A stretch of DNA of 64,000 nucleotides from Nemophila menziesii (taxonomy: Eukaryota > Streptophyta > Magnoliopsida > Boraginales > Hydrophyllaceae). A program made the position numbers and the translations under genes. The notes below the pieces were generated by a model. The model saw nothing but the letters and a program-made list of their open reading frames with translations, had not been told where the DNA came from and ran no database searches. Shown one piece after another: positions 1 through 11,594 of this stretch. Every line of letters starts with the position of its first letter. Position 1 is the first letter of the stretch. The DNA lies in contig JARWIR010000051.1 of assembly GCA_029959085.1 (NCBI GenBank), positions 2,232,001 to 2,296,000 on the forward strand, given 5' to 3'.

Positions 1-1426
1 ATTCCCAAAAACCACAAGCATTAAAATACTCCCCATGAATCCACCTAATCCAAAGTGAGTCTTTTTTATCAACAATTTTCCAAAGCATTTTCAAAAGTAA
101 TGCTTTATTCCACGCTTCTAAATTTTTTAATCCAATTCCACCTTCTTCTTTAGGCATACATATCTTTTTCCAACTAACTTGGGGTGGTTTATTATCCCAA
201 TAAAAATTACGGCAAATGCTAATGATTCGATCTTTAACTCCAACCGGGACCGGAAATATAGTAAACCAAAAACATATCACCCCTTGAAGAACCGATCTTA
301 TAAGTTCTAATCTTCCCGCAAAAGAGAGTGAGGAAGCTCTCCAACTTCTTACATAACCTTCCAATTTTTCAAAAAGAGGTTTATAATCTCTTGATAATAA
401 GACGGATGAACCAAGTGGGACCCCTAGATAGCGAAAAGGCATGACCCCTTTCTCGAATTGTGTTGGTTCTATTTCATTTACTAAATCGTCATTTGAGACA
501 CCAATATAATAAATATTCGATTTTTCAACATTTAATCGGAGCCCCGAACAATCTCCAAACAATTTTAGACTATCCATGAGAATTTTTATCGAACCTTTAT
601 CACCCTTTGAAAGAAGCATTAAGTCATCCGCAAAAGCTAAATGTGTAATCTTTTCCTTATCACATTTCGGATGATAATTAAAATTAACGCAAGTATTTTT
701 CTTAAGGAGCCTAGAGAAATATTCAAGACAAAGAATAAAAAGATAAGGAGAAATAGGGTCACCTTGTCTTAATCCTTTTTCGCTTTTAAAGAAACCATGA
801 ATTTCACCATTTATAGCCACCGAATAATAAGGAGATGAGACACAAGCCATAATCCAATTAGCGAATTTTTCCGGAATATTTAATCCCTTTAAAACCTCGT
901 GAAGAAATTCCCAAGATATCGAATCATACGCCTTTCTAAAGTCAATGTTTATCGTGCATCTCGAGGAGCTACTTTGATTGTTGTAACCCCTTAAAAGTTC
1001 TTGCATTAGGTGTATATTCTCAACCATAGATCGTCCCTCCACAAATGCATTTTGAGCTTTATCCACTAGATTATTTAAACATGGTTTTAATCGCTCCGCC
1101 ATTATCATAGTTATTGCTTTATAAACCACATTACAACAAGAAATTGGGCAAAAATGCTCAACACACTTTGGATCATCAATCTTCGGAATTAAAGCAATTA
1201 TTGTGGTATTTAATTGACGAAGCATAAAACCCGAATTAAAAAATTCACGTACCGCTAAAATGACATCTTCCCCAATAATATCCCATGAACGCTTGAAAAA
1301 AAGAGATGAAAATCCATTGGGTCCGGGCGCTTTATCATTTGCTATTCTAAAGATAGCCTCTTTAATCTCTATATCATTTATTTCTCGACACAATTCTTCA
1401 CCTTGCTCAATGGAAAGTTTGACTCA
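1..1426 (-). CDS. LINE (L1-type non-LTR retrotransposon) reverse transcriptase, partial, runs off the left edge
   Basis: One minus-strand frame stays open from just after a TGA at 1424-1426 to base 1, about 475 codons, with no stop that I could find. It reads as the RT core of a plant L1-type LINE. Visible motifs in order are a KAPGPNGF block near 1330, an IALIPK block near 1190, a DFRKAYDS block near 930, a GLRQGDP block near 770 (polymerase motif B), the catalytic FADDL near 622-637, and a RYLGVPLG block near 430. The frame continues past the window edge, where the zf-RVT and RNase H ends would be expected. The endonuclease half is missing on the upstream side, so this copy is 5'-truncated or broken at about 1426. 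The intact frame suggests a fairly recent insertion. The calls come from motif recognition only. Confidence 0.9.
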
Positions 1427-1938
1427 TATCATGTTGCTGCCTAGGAAAAGATGCTACGTGGACTACTTTATCGGCAAGCAATACAGCACCATCTGTTGCG
1501 TTGTCATTTCTTCCTTGTGCACCATTTGACTTTTGCCGAAAAACAGCACCCTTAAGCATCTTTGAGGGACCCGCATTTGACACTATATGAATTTCTTTGT
1601 CTGACACACACATCACTCAAATAGCAACTCCCCTGCTTATCTCTTTACCATTTCCATTTCGATCTGGGGAAGGTCTTTTCTCCACTTCCAATAGCAACTC
1701 CCCTCCTTATAAAACTTACCCACCCCAGTAGATTGGAAGGAAGGAAGCCTTTAAAACAAGCTAAGACATTTAAGTTTTTCTTTTTTTCGGTTAAGGAGAC
1801 ACTTTTTTTAATGAATAAGAATATATATTACACAATTATATATAAAAAGTATTCGTGACTAGCATGTCTACGTCAATGGCATTAGAATTCAAAAACTATA
1901 TTACATTTCAGAATCTAAAGACAATTGTACACTTGGGG
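1427..1938. other. Gap between LINE and ALS3, no convincing gene
   Basis: A 69-codon minus-strand frame (1407-1616) directly abuts the LINE and matches nothing I know; it may be a host or element scrap joined to the LINE 5' end. Bases 1620-1720 contain two copies of a roughly 20-bp pyrimidine-rich phrase beginning AATAGCAACTCCCCT. The remainder is AT-rich and probably holds the upstream region of ALS3. Confidence 0.4.
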
Positions 1939-1946
1939 TATAAATA
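1939..1946 (+). promoter_or_regulatory. Candidate TATA box of the ALS3-type gene
   Basis: TATAAATA lies about 100 bp ahead of the ATG at 2044, a normal plant spacing that leaves a leader of about 70 nt. The ATG at 1950 would fall upstream of the expected transcription start, so it need not act as an upstream start codon. Inference from position and motif only. Confidence 0.45.
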
Positions 1947-2043
1947 ATAATGCTTCAACATTCTCTACATTTCTATGGTCGTATAAATTATCTTTACATT
2001 TTATTTATAGTTTTCAAGAATAAACCATTTTTGGTAGAATTTG

Positions 2044-5000
2044 ATGGAGTTGGAATGGCTGAAGGAGTTCTTGAAAGGTATGATAAAGCCTGTAGCAGCT
2101 CTAGCAGTGGTGTTTATAGCTGTCTTATTATCATACTTTCAGAAGTTGGGATTAGAGGGAGAAATGGTGTATGCTGTTTTCAGAGCTTTTCTTCAACTAT
2201 CTATTATTGGTTTCGTTCTTCAATTCATTTTTGAACAGTCTAATGTTGGTTGGATCATCCTCGCTTATCTCTTCATGGTATATTTTTATTCCCTTTTATT
2301 CTTATTTCATGTCAAATAAGTCTGCATTTTCACTCTTCATTCCACCTAAAATCACTAGTTTTATTATTCGACATGGTATCAAAGTTGGGGATATCAATAC
2401 TTCTGTTATTGATGCTTAATTATTATCCAGATTAATTTTAAATTCACCCCTAAAAAGAACATAATTTATCAAGAACTCGATTATTGTTTTCGATGTCCTA
2501 ATGTGACTGGGTTATGGCATTATGGTGAATCACAATTCACACGATACCCTCTCAGTCAGAAAAGTATAGTTTATAATCTACTTGCAGTTATAACAATTTT
2601 TTATCCTTAATGCGCTTCCACTAAGGATCGCACAAATTCTCTGAAAAGATCTAAATAGTTAATGACTAGGTAAAAGGTTTGACAAAGTGACCAAATGTAA
2701 TTATTTTAATATAAGTGATATCATAAGCTATAAAGATTCTCAATAAGGGGTTATTATAATGAGAGTAAATAGCATTTTTGTCTCCTGCGTTTATACCCGA
2801 TTGACAGGTTGCCCCCTAAGTTTTAAAATGCGACTCGTTATCCCTTAACTTTTACTTTTGTATCCCGTTACCCCCTGGTCATATTTTCCGTCTATTTTTT
2901 CCGTTAACTGTGACGTGGCATTTCTATGTCAATTTTTTTTTCTTTAATCCTAATCTTAATTAATTATTTAATTAAAGGGCAAAATAGGTTTTCTAATAAT
3001 TGTTTTAATATTATTATTAAAAATAATAAAATAAAACACCCCCCAACCCAACCCCCCTTCCCCATTTTCTTCTTCTTCCGTTTCTGTTTCTTCCAAAAAA
3101 AAAAAAAACAATTAGAAATTGTGGAAGACGAGAAACTACAGAGAGTATAAAAGTACATCACATAAGATGAGAAACTACCTGGGGGTAGTATGGATGTGCA
3201 CTTTTCTTCATTTTCTCTAAAAGCTCTACAAGTACAGGAGGGGAAATACTTGCATAAACTATCCCTATTTGTGGGGTTATAGTTTTGCAATAAAATAGTA
3301 ATATTTTGATGAAAGATTCAGCTGCTTCAGTATTGCTTTGTTTCTTTTTTTTTTTCTTTTCTGTTGATGAAATTTTGTTTCTTCCATTTCATTTTATTTT
3401 TTGGTAATGACTTGTCATATCAATTTTTTTAATTGTATTTAGAAATTATAAATAATATATATATATATATAAAATAAAATAGAAAATCTAATAGTTTGTA
3501 TAAATTCTTTAAATTTTAAACGAAATATATGGATTGACTATCAAAAATATTTAAAAATTGATAATTTAAATTAAATAAATTATTTTTAAAAGGTATTATA
3601 TACAAATTAAAAAAATGTATAAATAATTTTTCAATCGACATTTTTTTTTATTTTGTGTTCATTTGGGTTAGATTTATTTTTTCATTCTATATGTTCAATT
3701 AGCGACGGTACGTAGTAATAACATATCACAGGTTATATTTGAATCGGTGATTTATTGTAATTTTTTTTTTTAAAAAAAAATTCTAAAAGAATTCTTTAGA
3801 ACAAGCGACACCGGTCTTACGTTGTTTTTGAGATGTATAACTATAAAAATAATAAACAGATAAACAAAATTTAACTGAAAAATATTATTTAGAGTTTTCT
3901 AGAGAACAATAAGAGTTTTTTTTAATTTTTAATTCTATATATATTTGGAACTAATTTAGGGTATTAAACCAAAGTAATGTGTTTGAAGTGGTCTAAAATA
4001 AACGTCGTTTAGTCGTTTCAAAATATATCCGCCTAGAAATATTTTAATGGGTGGCTAGATGATCCATTTAAACATTAGTCGATTAATATATTTTTTTTTA
4101 CTTTATATGTTCGACTAGTCGCGTAGGTAGTAATTAGATATTACAACTTATATTTAAATCTGTGATTACTATATATTTTCTATATTTTTTTCCTAAATGA
4201 ATACAAAATAAATAAATAAATGATCAATTAAAAAATTATCTTTACATTTTCTTAAGGATTAATGCCCAAAAAATACCTCAAGTTAGAATTAATTCCCCCT
4301 CATTTCAGCCATTATTTTTTTGCCCATAAAAGACACCATATATTTTGCTTTTTCCTTTTTTTACCCAAAGAGTCGTTTGAGTTATAGGAAGTTTCCAAAA
4401 ACTTAAATTTTAAGTATAGGAATCTTCCCAGAACTCAGATGTTGAGTTTTAGGAAGCTTCCCATAACTCATTGTTCTTTAAAAAAGACAGTGCCTTTTAC
4501 GAGGTAGTGGATAAGGTTGCAGGGGTTCATTAAGCATTAACCCTTTTTTTAATTTGCATATAATACCTTTTAAATCATTTGTCTAATGAAAATTATCAAA
4601 ATTTTAATATAATTTTGATAGTCAGTCTATATATTTTTTTTTAAAAATTTAAAGAATTTATATGAATTATTAGATTTTTTATTTTATATATATATATATT
4701 TTTCTAATTTTTAAATACAATAAAAAATGATATGGTAAATATGTAATCACCAAAAAATAAAAATAAAATTGAAAGAAACAAAATTTCGTTTAAAGAGAAA
4801 GAAAAAAGAAACCAAGGCATGAACAACAACTACCACTTTCTCTTTCATTAGAATACTAATTTTTTATTGCAAAACTATGACCCTACAAATAGGGTTAGTT
4901 CACCCAAGTTTTTCCCGTACAGGAGCCTGTAAATAAACAAAACCATATAGAAGTTGTTGAATTCTCAGTGTTATTTGTGTTTGATTGAAATTTTCCATAT

Positions 5001-6854
5001 ATGTAATCTGATTTGTTTTAATTTGTTTATTAATTTCATAACTATCACATAAAAAATCCCTTAGGAGCTTCAAAAGTTGAAAACCATAAATCGAAATTGC
5101 TTCTTATAAATCATATGAAACACAAACATGGAATACAAATATATAACTGATTAATTCTTGTACTATGCTAAATAGTCAAATATATCAATATGTATCGAAA
5201 GATGTGAAATCTGCTCCTCAGCAAAGACAATTTTAGAACAAGGACCGATGATGCAATTAACCCAAATAATCAATTGTTATCAACGTAATTAAACGGGTCA
5301 ATTGCAAGAAAATCATTCTACTGTTAAAATTACTGTAATAATCTAATAATTCGTAAGAATGTGGCAATGGAATTCTGACATTATCAATGAATCACATTTC
5401 GATAAAGAACAATGTGATTAGATTTATTACGCATACTACATTCTGACATTAATTACCGCAATAAAACACATAAACTTAAATGAATTCGACCCAATTAAAT
5501 TAAATAAATAAAAGCAGATTGAAGAAAATACCTCTCTTAAAGCAAGAAATCCAGGAACATATGGGAAATCCAAGTTAACAATGGAAGAATCTTCGTATTA
5601 AACTTGTAGAGACGGGAAGAAATGGAGTATAAAGCTAAGTATATGTTAAAATGGAGTATTTTAAACAATTTAATTGGACTATTATGTTGTAGGGATTATG
5701 TTTCTAGCACGCGAAACAAAGATATTGAAAAGAATTGGCCATTTTCTCAAGAAACTTAGCTTCGTCTTCCACAATTTCTAATTTTTTTTTTGGAAGAAAC
5801 AGAAACGGGAAGAAGAAGAAGATGGGGAAGGGGGGTTCCGGGGGGGGGGGGGGGGGGGGGGTTGTTTTATTTTATTATTTTTAATAATAATATTAAAACA
5901 ATTATTAAAAAACCTATTTTGCCCTTTAATTAAATGATTAATTAAGATTAGGATTAAAAAAAAAAACTGACATGGAAATGCCACGTCAGTTAACGGAAAA
6001 AATGGACGGAAAACATGACCAGGGGGTAACGGGACACAAAAGTAAAAGTTAAGGGGTAACGAGTCGCATTTTAAAACTTAGGGGCCAACCTGTCAATCGG
6101 GTATAAACGCAGGGGACATAAGTGCTATTTACTCTTATAATAATCAATAAACAATATTCATCAAATTAATCAACATATCATCGATTAAATCACGCTTTTG
6201 CCTTACATCAGTTTGCTTCTACAGGTTTCTATTGCTGGTTACACGGCTGGTCAGCGTGCAAAACATGTCCCACGTGGAAAATATGTAGCGGGAGTTTCCA
6301 TTTTAATTGGAACTGCAATTACAATGTTTTTATTGGTTGTCTTAAACGTTTTTCCATTTACTCCACGGTACATTATCCCCGTTGCTGGGATGATGGTTGG
6401 TAATTCAATGACAGTCACCGGTGTAACTATGAAAAAACTCCGCGAGGATATAAAGATGCAAATTAACCTGGTATGAATAATCGTCTTTGCAATTTTGTCC
6501 ATGTTACCTTAATACTTAACACCACTAAGTTGATGTCAGGTAGAAACTGCACTGGCTTTAGGGGCTACCCCACGTCAAGCAACAATTCAGCAAGTGAAGA
6601 GGGCGTTGCTAATAGCGTTATCTCCGGTTGTGGATAATGCAAAAACAGTTGGACTGATATCACTTCCAGGTGCAATGACTGGGCTTATAATGGGTGGAGC
6701 ATCACCATTAGAGGCTATTCAATTACAAATTGTTGTTATGAATATGCTTATTGGGGCTTCCACTATTAGTAGTATTTTGTCTACTTATCTCTGTTGGCCT
6801 GCTTTCTTCACCAAAGCTTATCAGTTGGAAACCAAAGTCTTCTCTATAGATTGA
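2044..6854 (+). CDS. ALS3: ALS3/STAR2-type half ABC transporter membrane protein (UPF0014 family), 3 exons
   Basis: Three exons give a 264-residue protein: 2044-2277, 6225-6470 and 6540-6854, all junctions in phase 0 with GT donors and AG acceptors. Exon 1 ends in AYLFM, exon 2 opens VSIAGYTAGQRAKHVPRGKY, and exon 3 opens VETALALGATPRQAT. These are hallmark segments of the UPF0014 family, whose plant member ALS3 is about 270 residues. The protein is mostly hydrophobic with about seven membrane segments. In Arabidopsis and rice the family partners the nucleotide-binding protein STAR1 and is needed for aluminium tolerance; that role is inferred here from homology. The start is the ATG at 2044, which matches the family N-terminus. 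Reading frame and splice sites look intact. The oddity is intron 1, about 3.9 kb and almost entirely transposon, against an intron 2 of 69 bp. Confidence 0.93.
2763..6134. mobile_element. Mutator-like element A with ~370-bp terminal inverted repeats, in ALS3 intron 1
   Basis: The ends begin GAGTAAATAGC and close with its inverse, GCTATTTACTC. The inverted repeats run about 2763-3131 and 5762-6134 and carry C-rich/G-rich tracts and a conserved GACGTGGCATTTC block. Flanking 9-mers TTATAATGA (2754-2762) and TTATAATAA (6135-6143) agree at 8 of 9 positions. A 9-bp duplication with long inverted repeats is the Mutator superfamily signature. No transposase was seen, so it is non-autonomous. The same ends recur at 26677 and 30441. 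Confidence 0.8.
3241..4916. mobile_element. Mutator-like element B nested inside element A
   Basis: Ends GGGAAATACTTG and (reverse) GGGAAAAACTTG open long imperfect inverted repeats, roughly 3241-3640 and 4540-4916. Both include a CCCTATTTGT stretch and a run of GTTTTGCAATAAA. Exact 9-bp flanks GTACAGGAG stand at 3232-3240 and 4917-4925, so it inserted into element A after A existed. Inside, 3680-3750 and 4090-4165 are diverged direct repeats. A further small inverted-repeat unit (about 4256-4545, ends resembling GGRTTAATGC) may be a third layer. No coding sequence was recognised. Confidence 0.82.
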
Positions 6855-8740
6855 CTTCAATTCCCTAATCTTGTTCCAATGGTTTAATGTTGTTATCCCG
6901 TAACAAGCGTCTGGATTTTACTCACTTAATTAAAGTACCGAAGAAATTTCTATTTAATCACCGACAAGCATAAGGTGTACCATCTTTGCAATGTAGTTTT
7001 CCGATATGTCAAGCGAGAAATTATGTAGTATTTTCATTTTTCGATCCTCTTCAACTTTAATTGATATAAAGTTGTAGCCTAGGTAGAAAGGGAAGGTAGT
7101 GAAGTAATTTAAAATGATTTCTTTTACATGAATTCAAAATTTATTAGGGTTGGCTTTAGTATAGGATAGGATTGTGCAGCGGGTTTTCTAACCCACTCAA
7201 CCCGTTCAATCTGTCTAAATTAACTCAAAGTTAGATAGGACGGACGGTTGTATAGGGTGGTTACGGTTTAAAAGTTTGGCAAGTGGCATTTGTAGAACCC
7301 CTTGAGTGTATTGGAGGTGTTTATAGAAAAGAGAATCTATGTACAAATGTGAAAAATAGAGTGAATTTTATATGGGTTATAATAATACAAAAATTAACTT
7401 CAAACAACAAATCAGGATTGGATTGACTGCTTGAACCAGGGATTTCGAATTCAAGACGAGTAAATTCCGTTCTCCCTTCAATTGTTTGTGCCTATCTATA
7501 ATATCAGGAATTTTAAAAAAATTATATTAGATAACAAGATAACAAAGAAATTTTTAAGAATTTGAAAATTTGAGTAAAACTTGAAATTAAATTCATAGTA
7601 GATATAATACTAAATAATGAAAAAGTGTGACAAGAATGATGAAAAGATGTTGTTCGACTAAAATATAAATTAAATAAGAGAATCAATTGTGGATCAAATA
7701 AGTTTTAGTTAAGCGACTTGATGTTTATGAAGATCTATTGAAAATATTTTTATATTTTTTTAATATTTTGATTTTCATTTATAAACTGGTAATAGAAAAA
7801 TATTAAATTGTTTTTAAACAAGACATCGCATTTTTAGTTAAAATATTATATGTGTTTTAAACTTATAACTTACTAAAAAATTAAGTAAAATAATATAATA
7901 TTATAGAATTTTGTTCTATCTTTTATAATTAAATAATTTACTTAAAAAATTAGATTAAAATTATATTTGACTCAAAAAATCATAGAATAATTTAAATATT
8001 AAATTTACCAATATACCGATATGATATTCATGGACAACAAAAGAAAAAGAAAGAGTTCACTCAGCAAACCCAATAGACATAAGAACTGAAACTCATTTCC
8101 CATTTCATTCAAAAATAATTCTAAACTCGTCTCCCATTTTACACATACTATTACACCAACAACCACACACATAAATAGAAAATGATCGAGTTTCAACAAT
8201 CAAAGATTAAATAGAAGATTTGTCTGATTAAAACTAGTTTGAACAATCTAGAAGATTCGCCTGATACACTAAAAGATTTGTCTAGTTTTTAGAAGATTTT
8301 GAAATTTCAACAGTTTCTTGAATCACATGTAAAAATTGTTAAAAATAGTTTTAGACGCCACCCTCTACTTAAGTTTTCACTGTTTGAGTTAATAGACTAG
8401 GGTTTGTCATGACTGGTCATATTAAATGGGAAAAAACATAAATTATTGGGATGATTTTATAGGTAGAATAAAATCACAAAAATAAATCTCCTTTTCTACA
8501 AAATCTAATATGTAGAGCATCCAATGTTTCTCCTCCACGTTTACAGGTATATATATCTACAAGAAAATAGATAAACATATTGGTATTATATTACCAATAC
8601 AGAAGATTCTTTTATGATTAACAAAAATTTATTAAATTGATATCAAACACAAAAATACAAAATTTACCCTCTCCACATCTTCCACATCCCCGTTGGAGAA
8701 CGTACGTGTATACCCATTTCTATAATATTCATAGCCAATA
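6855..8740. other. Intergenic, no gene seen
   Basis: AT-rich sequence downstream of ALS3. I found no credible ORF, RNA gene or complete element. The first few hundred bases presumably hold the ALS3 3' UTR. Around 7160-7300 there is a stretch rich in AACCCR/YGGGTT that resembles decayed hAT subterminal sequence, not strong enough to call. Confidence 0.4.
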
Positions 8741-8749
8741 ATACCCTTA

Positions 8750-8872
8750 GTGGTCTCTGTAAATACGTTTAGTGGGCTTTGGAGACACTGTTGGTGGGCT
8801 CTGTACACACGTTTTTGTGGGCTCTTTACACGCGTTTGGTGGGCTCTTTACATGCGTTTGGTGAGCTCTCGT
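8750..8872. repeat. 22-bp minisatellite, about 5 units
   Basis: Units of about 22 bp built on GTGGGCTCTTTACACGCGTT follow each other head to tail from 8750 to 8872. The last two complete units are nearly identical and the first two are diverged. Confidence 0.75.
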
Positions 8873-9800
8873 GCAGGTTAGACGCTTTGTATTGAGTAGT
8901 GCAACTGTTAGTTGTTTAACAATTGTGTGTGATTAATGTGTGTTTGTGTATTTTGAAGTTGAAAATATAGTGTAATTGTTAGTTGTTTAACACCTTATGT
9001 TGATTGTTCAAGTGTTAAGCACTAAACACTTGAGTTAAATCTCCACTGATTTCACCAAATTGTTAAGTGTTTTACGGTTGATCAATCAAAGATTGAGTGT
9101 TTAAGTGTTGAACACCTAACACTTTAGTGTAATATTGGATTTGTAGGGGAGGCAAATGTATGCACATTTTTAATTTTTTATCTTAGGACCCGATATTTTT
9201 TAATTTTTTTCTACAAAATTCCCAACAATTTTTAGCAAATATCAAGTATTTTTTCAACAGTTTTTAACTTTGACTAACAAAATAGTTTATTTGGAATCAC
9301 TTTGATAAACTAATTATCGATTTGGAGCCATTTTTGGAAAATTGATGATCAATTTGGCAACATTTTGATAAAATAATGGTATATTTGAAACTTTATTAGT
9401 TATATGGACAAAACAGAGTTGTTGCAATAACATTTAACCAAAAAAGAAAAGTCAGGCTGGGAAATTTGTTTTCCAAAGACTTGTGGAAAACCCTAACAAA
9501 GAGATATTTGAAGGGACATGTGACATAGTTATTGGCTAGAATTTCATCCTTTTAGATTGTATAATCATTACGAGAAATAGTAGCATTAGCGAGAAAGCTA
9601 TTGCGGCAACAACTAAAATGGCCTCTAATAATATTTTAAAAAACTAAAGTGGTCTGTAATTATATTTTTAGCGGCATTTGCCGCTAAAGATAAAGTTACT
9701 AGAGGCAAGTTCATGGACGCAACACCGATGACCAGCCACGCTGTGGTTGAGATACGTTTTCTATCCCAAGTGTTTTTTTCTTTTATTTTTAAGAGTTGTT
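8873..9800. other. Intergenic with GTGTTTAAC-type motifs, no gene
   Basis: Between 8890 and 9130 the motif GTGTTWAACAC and its relatives recur in both orientations, which could fold; origin unknown. Around 9570-9700 sits a short inverted AGCGGCATTTGCCGCTAA, which resembles a CACTA subterminal unit and fits the CACTA coding scrap just downstream. Confidence 0.35.
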
Positions 9801-9985
9801 CTGCATAGAGAAAGGACAAAAACCATCGATACCAAGACCCAAATATACATTACGAGGTTCGCTAGCAAACTCAGGATGTAGCGCTGCAAATCTCTTCCAA
9901 CTATCACCATCAACTGGATGACGCAACACATTTAGATCGACACTTTTTCTGGTATGGTGCCATATTATGTCTTCAGCAGTGTGTT
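9795..9985 (-). pseudogene. CACTA (En/Spm) transposase fragment, Transposase_21/TNP2 type
   Basis: On the minus strand about 60 codons read cleanly as the block containing MIWHHT-like, HPVDGDSWKRFAALHPEF and EPRNVYLGLGIDGFCPF segments. This is a conserved part of the TNP2-like transposase of CACTA elements. The same block occurs on the plus strand in the large element here (45740-45930), differing at several residues, so the two are paralogous copies. Similarity stops abruptly near 9795, where the large element continues with a MQDN..MW motif. It is an isolated scrap without ends. Confidence 0.8.
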
Positions 9986-10165
9986 GCGCGTAATCTTGTG
10001 TATTTTAGTGAAAAGTTTGTAGGTTTTAAATATTAGCTAGGAATGGAATCCGAGAAGAGAGTCAAAGATCGTGATATGGAGTCAAGACTTGAAGATAAAT
10101 CCCGAAAGAAATTGTTTTTAGAGCTGCAAATAAATCTAAAGCTTTGAAAGAATAAAAGAAGTAAG
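9986..10165 (+). repeat. Fragment of the GATGTCTCC-family LTR
   Basis: Bases from about 9986 to 10150 match 33190-33330 of the solo LTR: a GCGTAAT..TTTTAGTGAAAAGTTTGTAGG stretch, then AGTCAAAGATCGTG and GAAGATAAATCCCGAAA. Same strand as that copy, ends missing. Confidence 0.65.
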
Positions 10166-10299
10166 TCCCATGAATGAAAGTACCAAAAGTGGATTTTATC
10201 ATACACATATAGACAAAAGTGTAGCACAAACTGATCCATCTTTTATTGAGATACCGTTTCATTAGCAAGGTGGCCGTTAAAATACAAAACGATTTCCTC

Positions 10300-10485
10300 A
10301 GTTTTCATTCGCAGCCCTAAAATATAGGGAAGGTAAGATTCTGTTGCTGATTTGTTTTGGTCATATCTCATTCAATACTTATCCGTTTGACGCGTTCTTT
10401 ATGTCGAAATCACTTGTCTCGGAAATATCTATCCATTGGTCCAGACCATTCTCCCAAATTCCTAGCCAATCTTAAGTTATGAGCT
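10300..10485 (-). repeat. Second GATGTCTCC-family LTR fragment, inverted; direct copy of 13830-13998
   Basis: This block and 13830-13998 agree at most positions, from CGCAGCCCTAAAAT / CGTAGCCCTAAAAT through CCAATCTTAAGTTATG. The 13.8-kb copy lies inside a minus-strand LTR, so this piece is in minus orientation, opposite to the fragment just upstream. Confidence 0.6.
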
Positions 10486-10985
10486 CGGCAAAAATAAAAG
10501 TTGATGGTATTGAATGGCCACTTTATTTCACAGCAGCAATATTAATTCTCTGGAGCAAAAGAAATCAAATGATATTTGAGGAAATGATTAGTATACCACA
10601 TGAAGTTGAAATTAGAAAAGAAATAGCTTCTCTCGCTAGCTCTTTCATTTTAGCTTGGGCGAAGTCTTACGATGGGGGCCTAGTCAAGCTAGCCAAGAAT
10701 ACAATGGTGAAATGGACCAAACCAAAACGAGGGCTTAAATTAAATATAGACGGAAGCTATTTTGCAACAAAGAAAATTGCAGGTAGTGGGGGAATCTTGA
10801 GAGATAGCAATGGATCGTGCGTTTCTGGTTTTATTGGCCCATGCCTAGCATTTTTCCCGTTTGTTTCAGAACTTTTTGCTCTTCATTTTGGATTAAAATG
10901 GGCTATTAGTAAGGGATATAGTTCCTTGTGTATTGATACGGACTCGGAGGAGCTCCACGCGCTAGTGAAGGGTTTATTTTTGTGC
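10486..10985 (+). pseudogene. LINE 3' end: linker plus RNase H domain fragment
   Basis: The open frame 10479-11000 (173 codons) reads as the region after the zf-RVT of a plant LINE followed by its RNase H (RVT_3-type) domain. Within the frame, a WSKRNQMIFEE segment (residues 25-35) precedes a KWTKPKRGLKLNIDGS segment whose Asp is residue 91. FVSELFALHFGLKWA follows with Glu 131, then CIDTDSEE with Asp 153. These are three of the four expected metal-binding acids; the frame ends before the fourth. The first few codons belong to the adjoining LTR fragment, so the ATG at 10479 is not a natural start. A cut piece with no evidence of expression. Confidence 0.8.
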
Positions 10986-11248
10986 CCATCCTTCAACTGA
11001 GCACTTTCAACCAACCTTCCTATATCATCATCCAAAGCAGAAAGAGGGCTTCTCAATATATCAAATGAATTACTTGCCTCCATGGGTGACCCCAATTGAC
11101 TACTACCAGTTTTATTTCTTCCTGACACTAATCTCCATTGTTCAACCTTATTAGCTTCCTTACTTATACTACCTTTTTCTACAGTCTCATCAACAATGGC
11201 ATCCAAGCTTTTATGATATGGTTCTATAAGATGAAAAAAGTGTGGCAC
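10985..11248 (-). pseudogene. Possible LINE ORF1 tail fragment
   Basis: A minus-strand open stretch contains VEQWRLVSGRNKTG and EASNSFDIL. This resembles the low-complexity segment (W-x-V-S-x-R..., then N-S-F-x-x-L) common near the end of plant LINE ORF1 proteins. The frame continues antisense into the RNase H piece, which is chance. Weak match, no domain. Confidence 0.35.
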
Positions 11249-11590
11249 ATGACCTTAATTAAGTTTTAGATGGCATAAGGATAAATGTAACTGTCACATA
11301 ACTCAAGGTCCAATGGGAAAATTTACTCGAATATACCATATAATATAACCATTAATCTAATAATCCAAATAATAAGCTAGAAAATGTATAAGCAGATATG
11401 GTATTTAGAATTACATGAGCAAATTGGGAAGAAGGGGACACCAGTAGATGTACCATATCCAATAGAAACACTAGTGACAAAAATATAACATCTTAAATTA
11501 CCAATTGTCAAGAACTCCAGTGGTGTCGCCTAGGGTGTGATAAAAATAAGATAAAATTAAGTCTAGAAAACTACGCACTCTCACCCTAGA
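11249..11590. other. Unassigned spacer
   Basis: AT-rich. A TAGGGTGTGA..TCACCCTAGACAG pair at 11530-11592 is a short inverted repeat. No gene seen. Confidence 0.35.
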
Positions 11591-11594
11591 CAGA

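Larger units (their letters stand above)
2278..6224 (+). other. ALS3 intron 1, inflated by nested transposons
   Basis: The donor is GTATAT directly after the exon 1 codon ATG and the acceptor is TTCTACAG. About 3372 of its 3947 bases belong to the Mutator-like element at 2763-6134, leaving a pre-insertion intron of roughly 565 bp once one target duplication is removed. Confidence 0.85.

Noticed and set aside
1950..2234. 94-codon ORF overlapping ALS3 exon 1
   Set aside because: Different frame from the conserved protein, and its ATG lies before the likely transcription start.
2926..3290. ORFs on both strands in the first Mutator-like arm (also 5778-5984 and 26817-27156)
   Set aside because: They translate inverted-repeat and homopolymer sequence of the element; the same non-protein pattern occurs in every copy.
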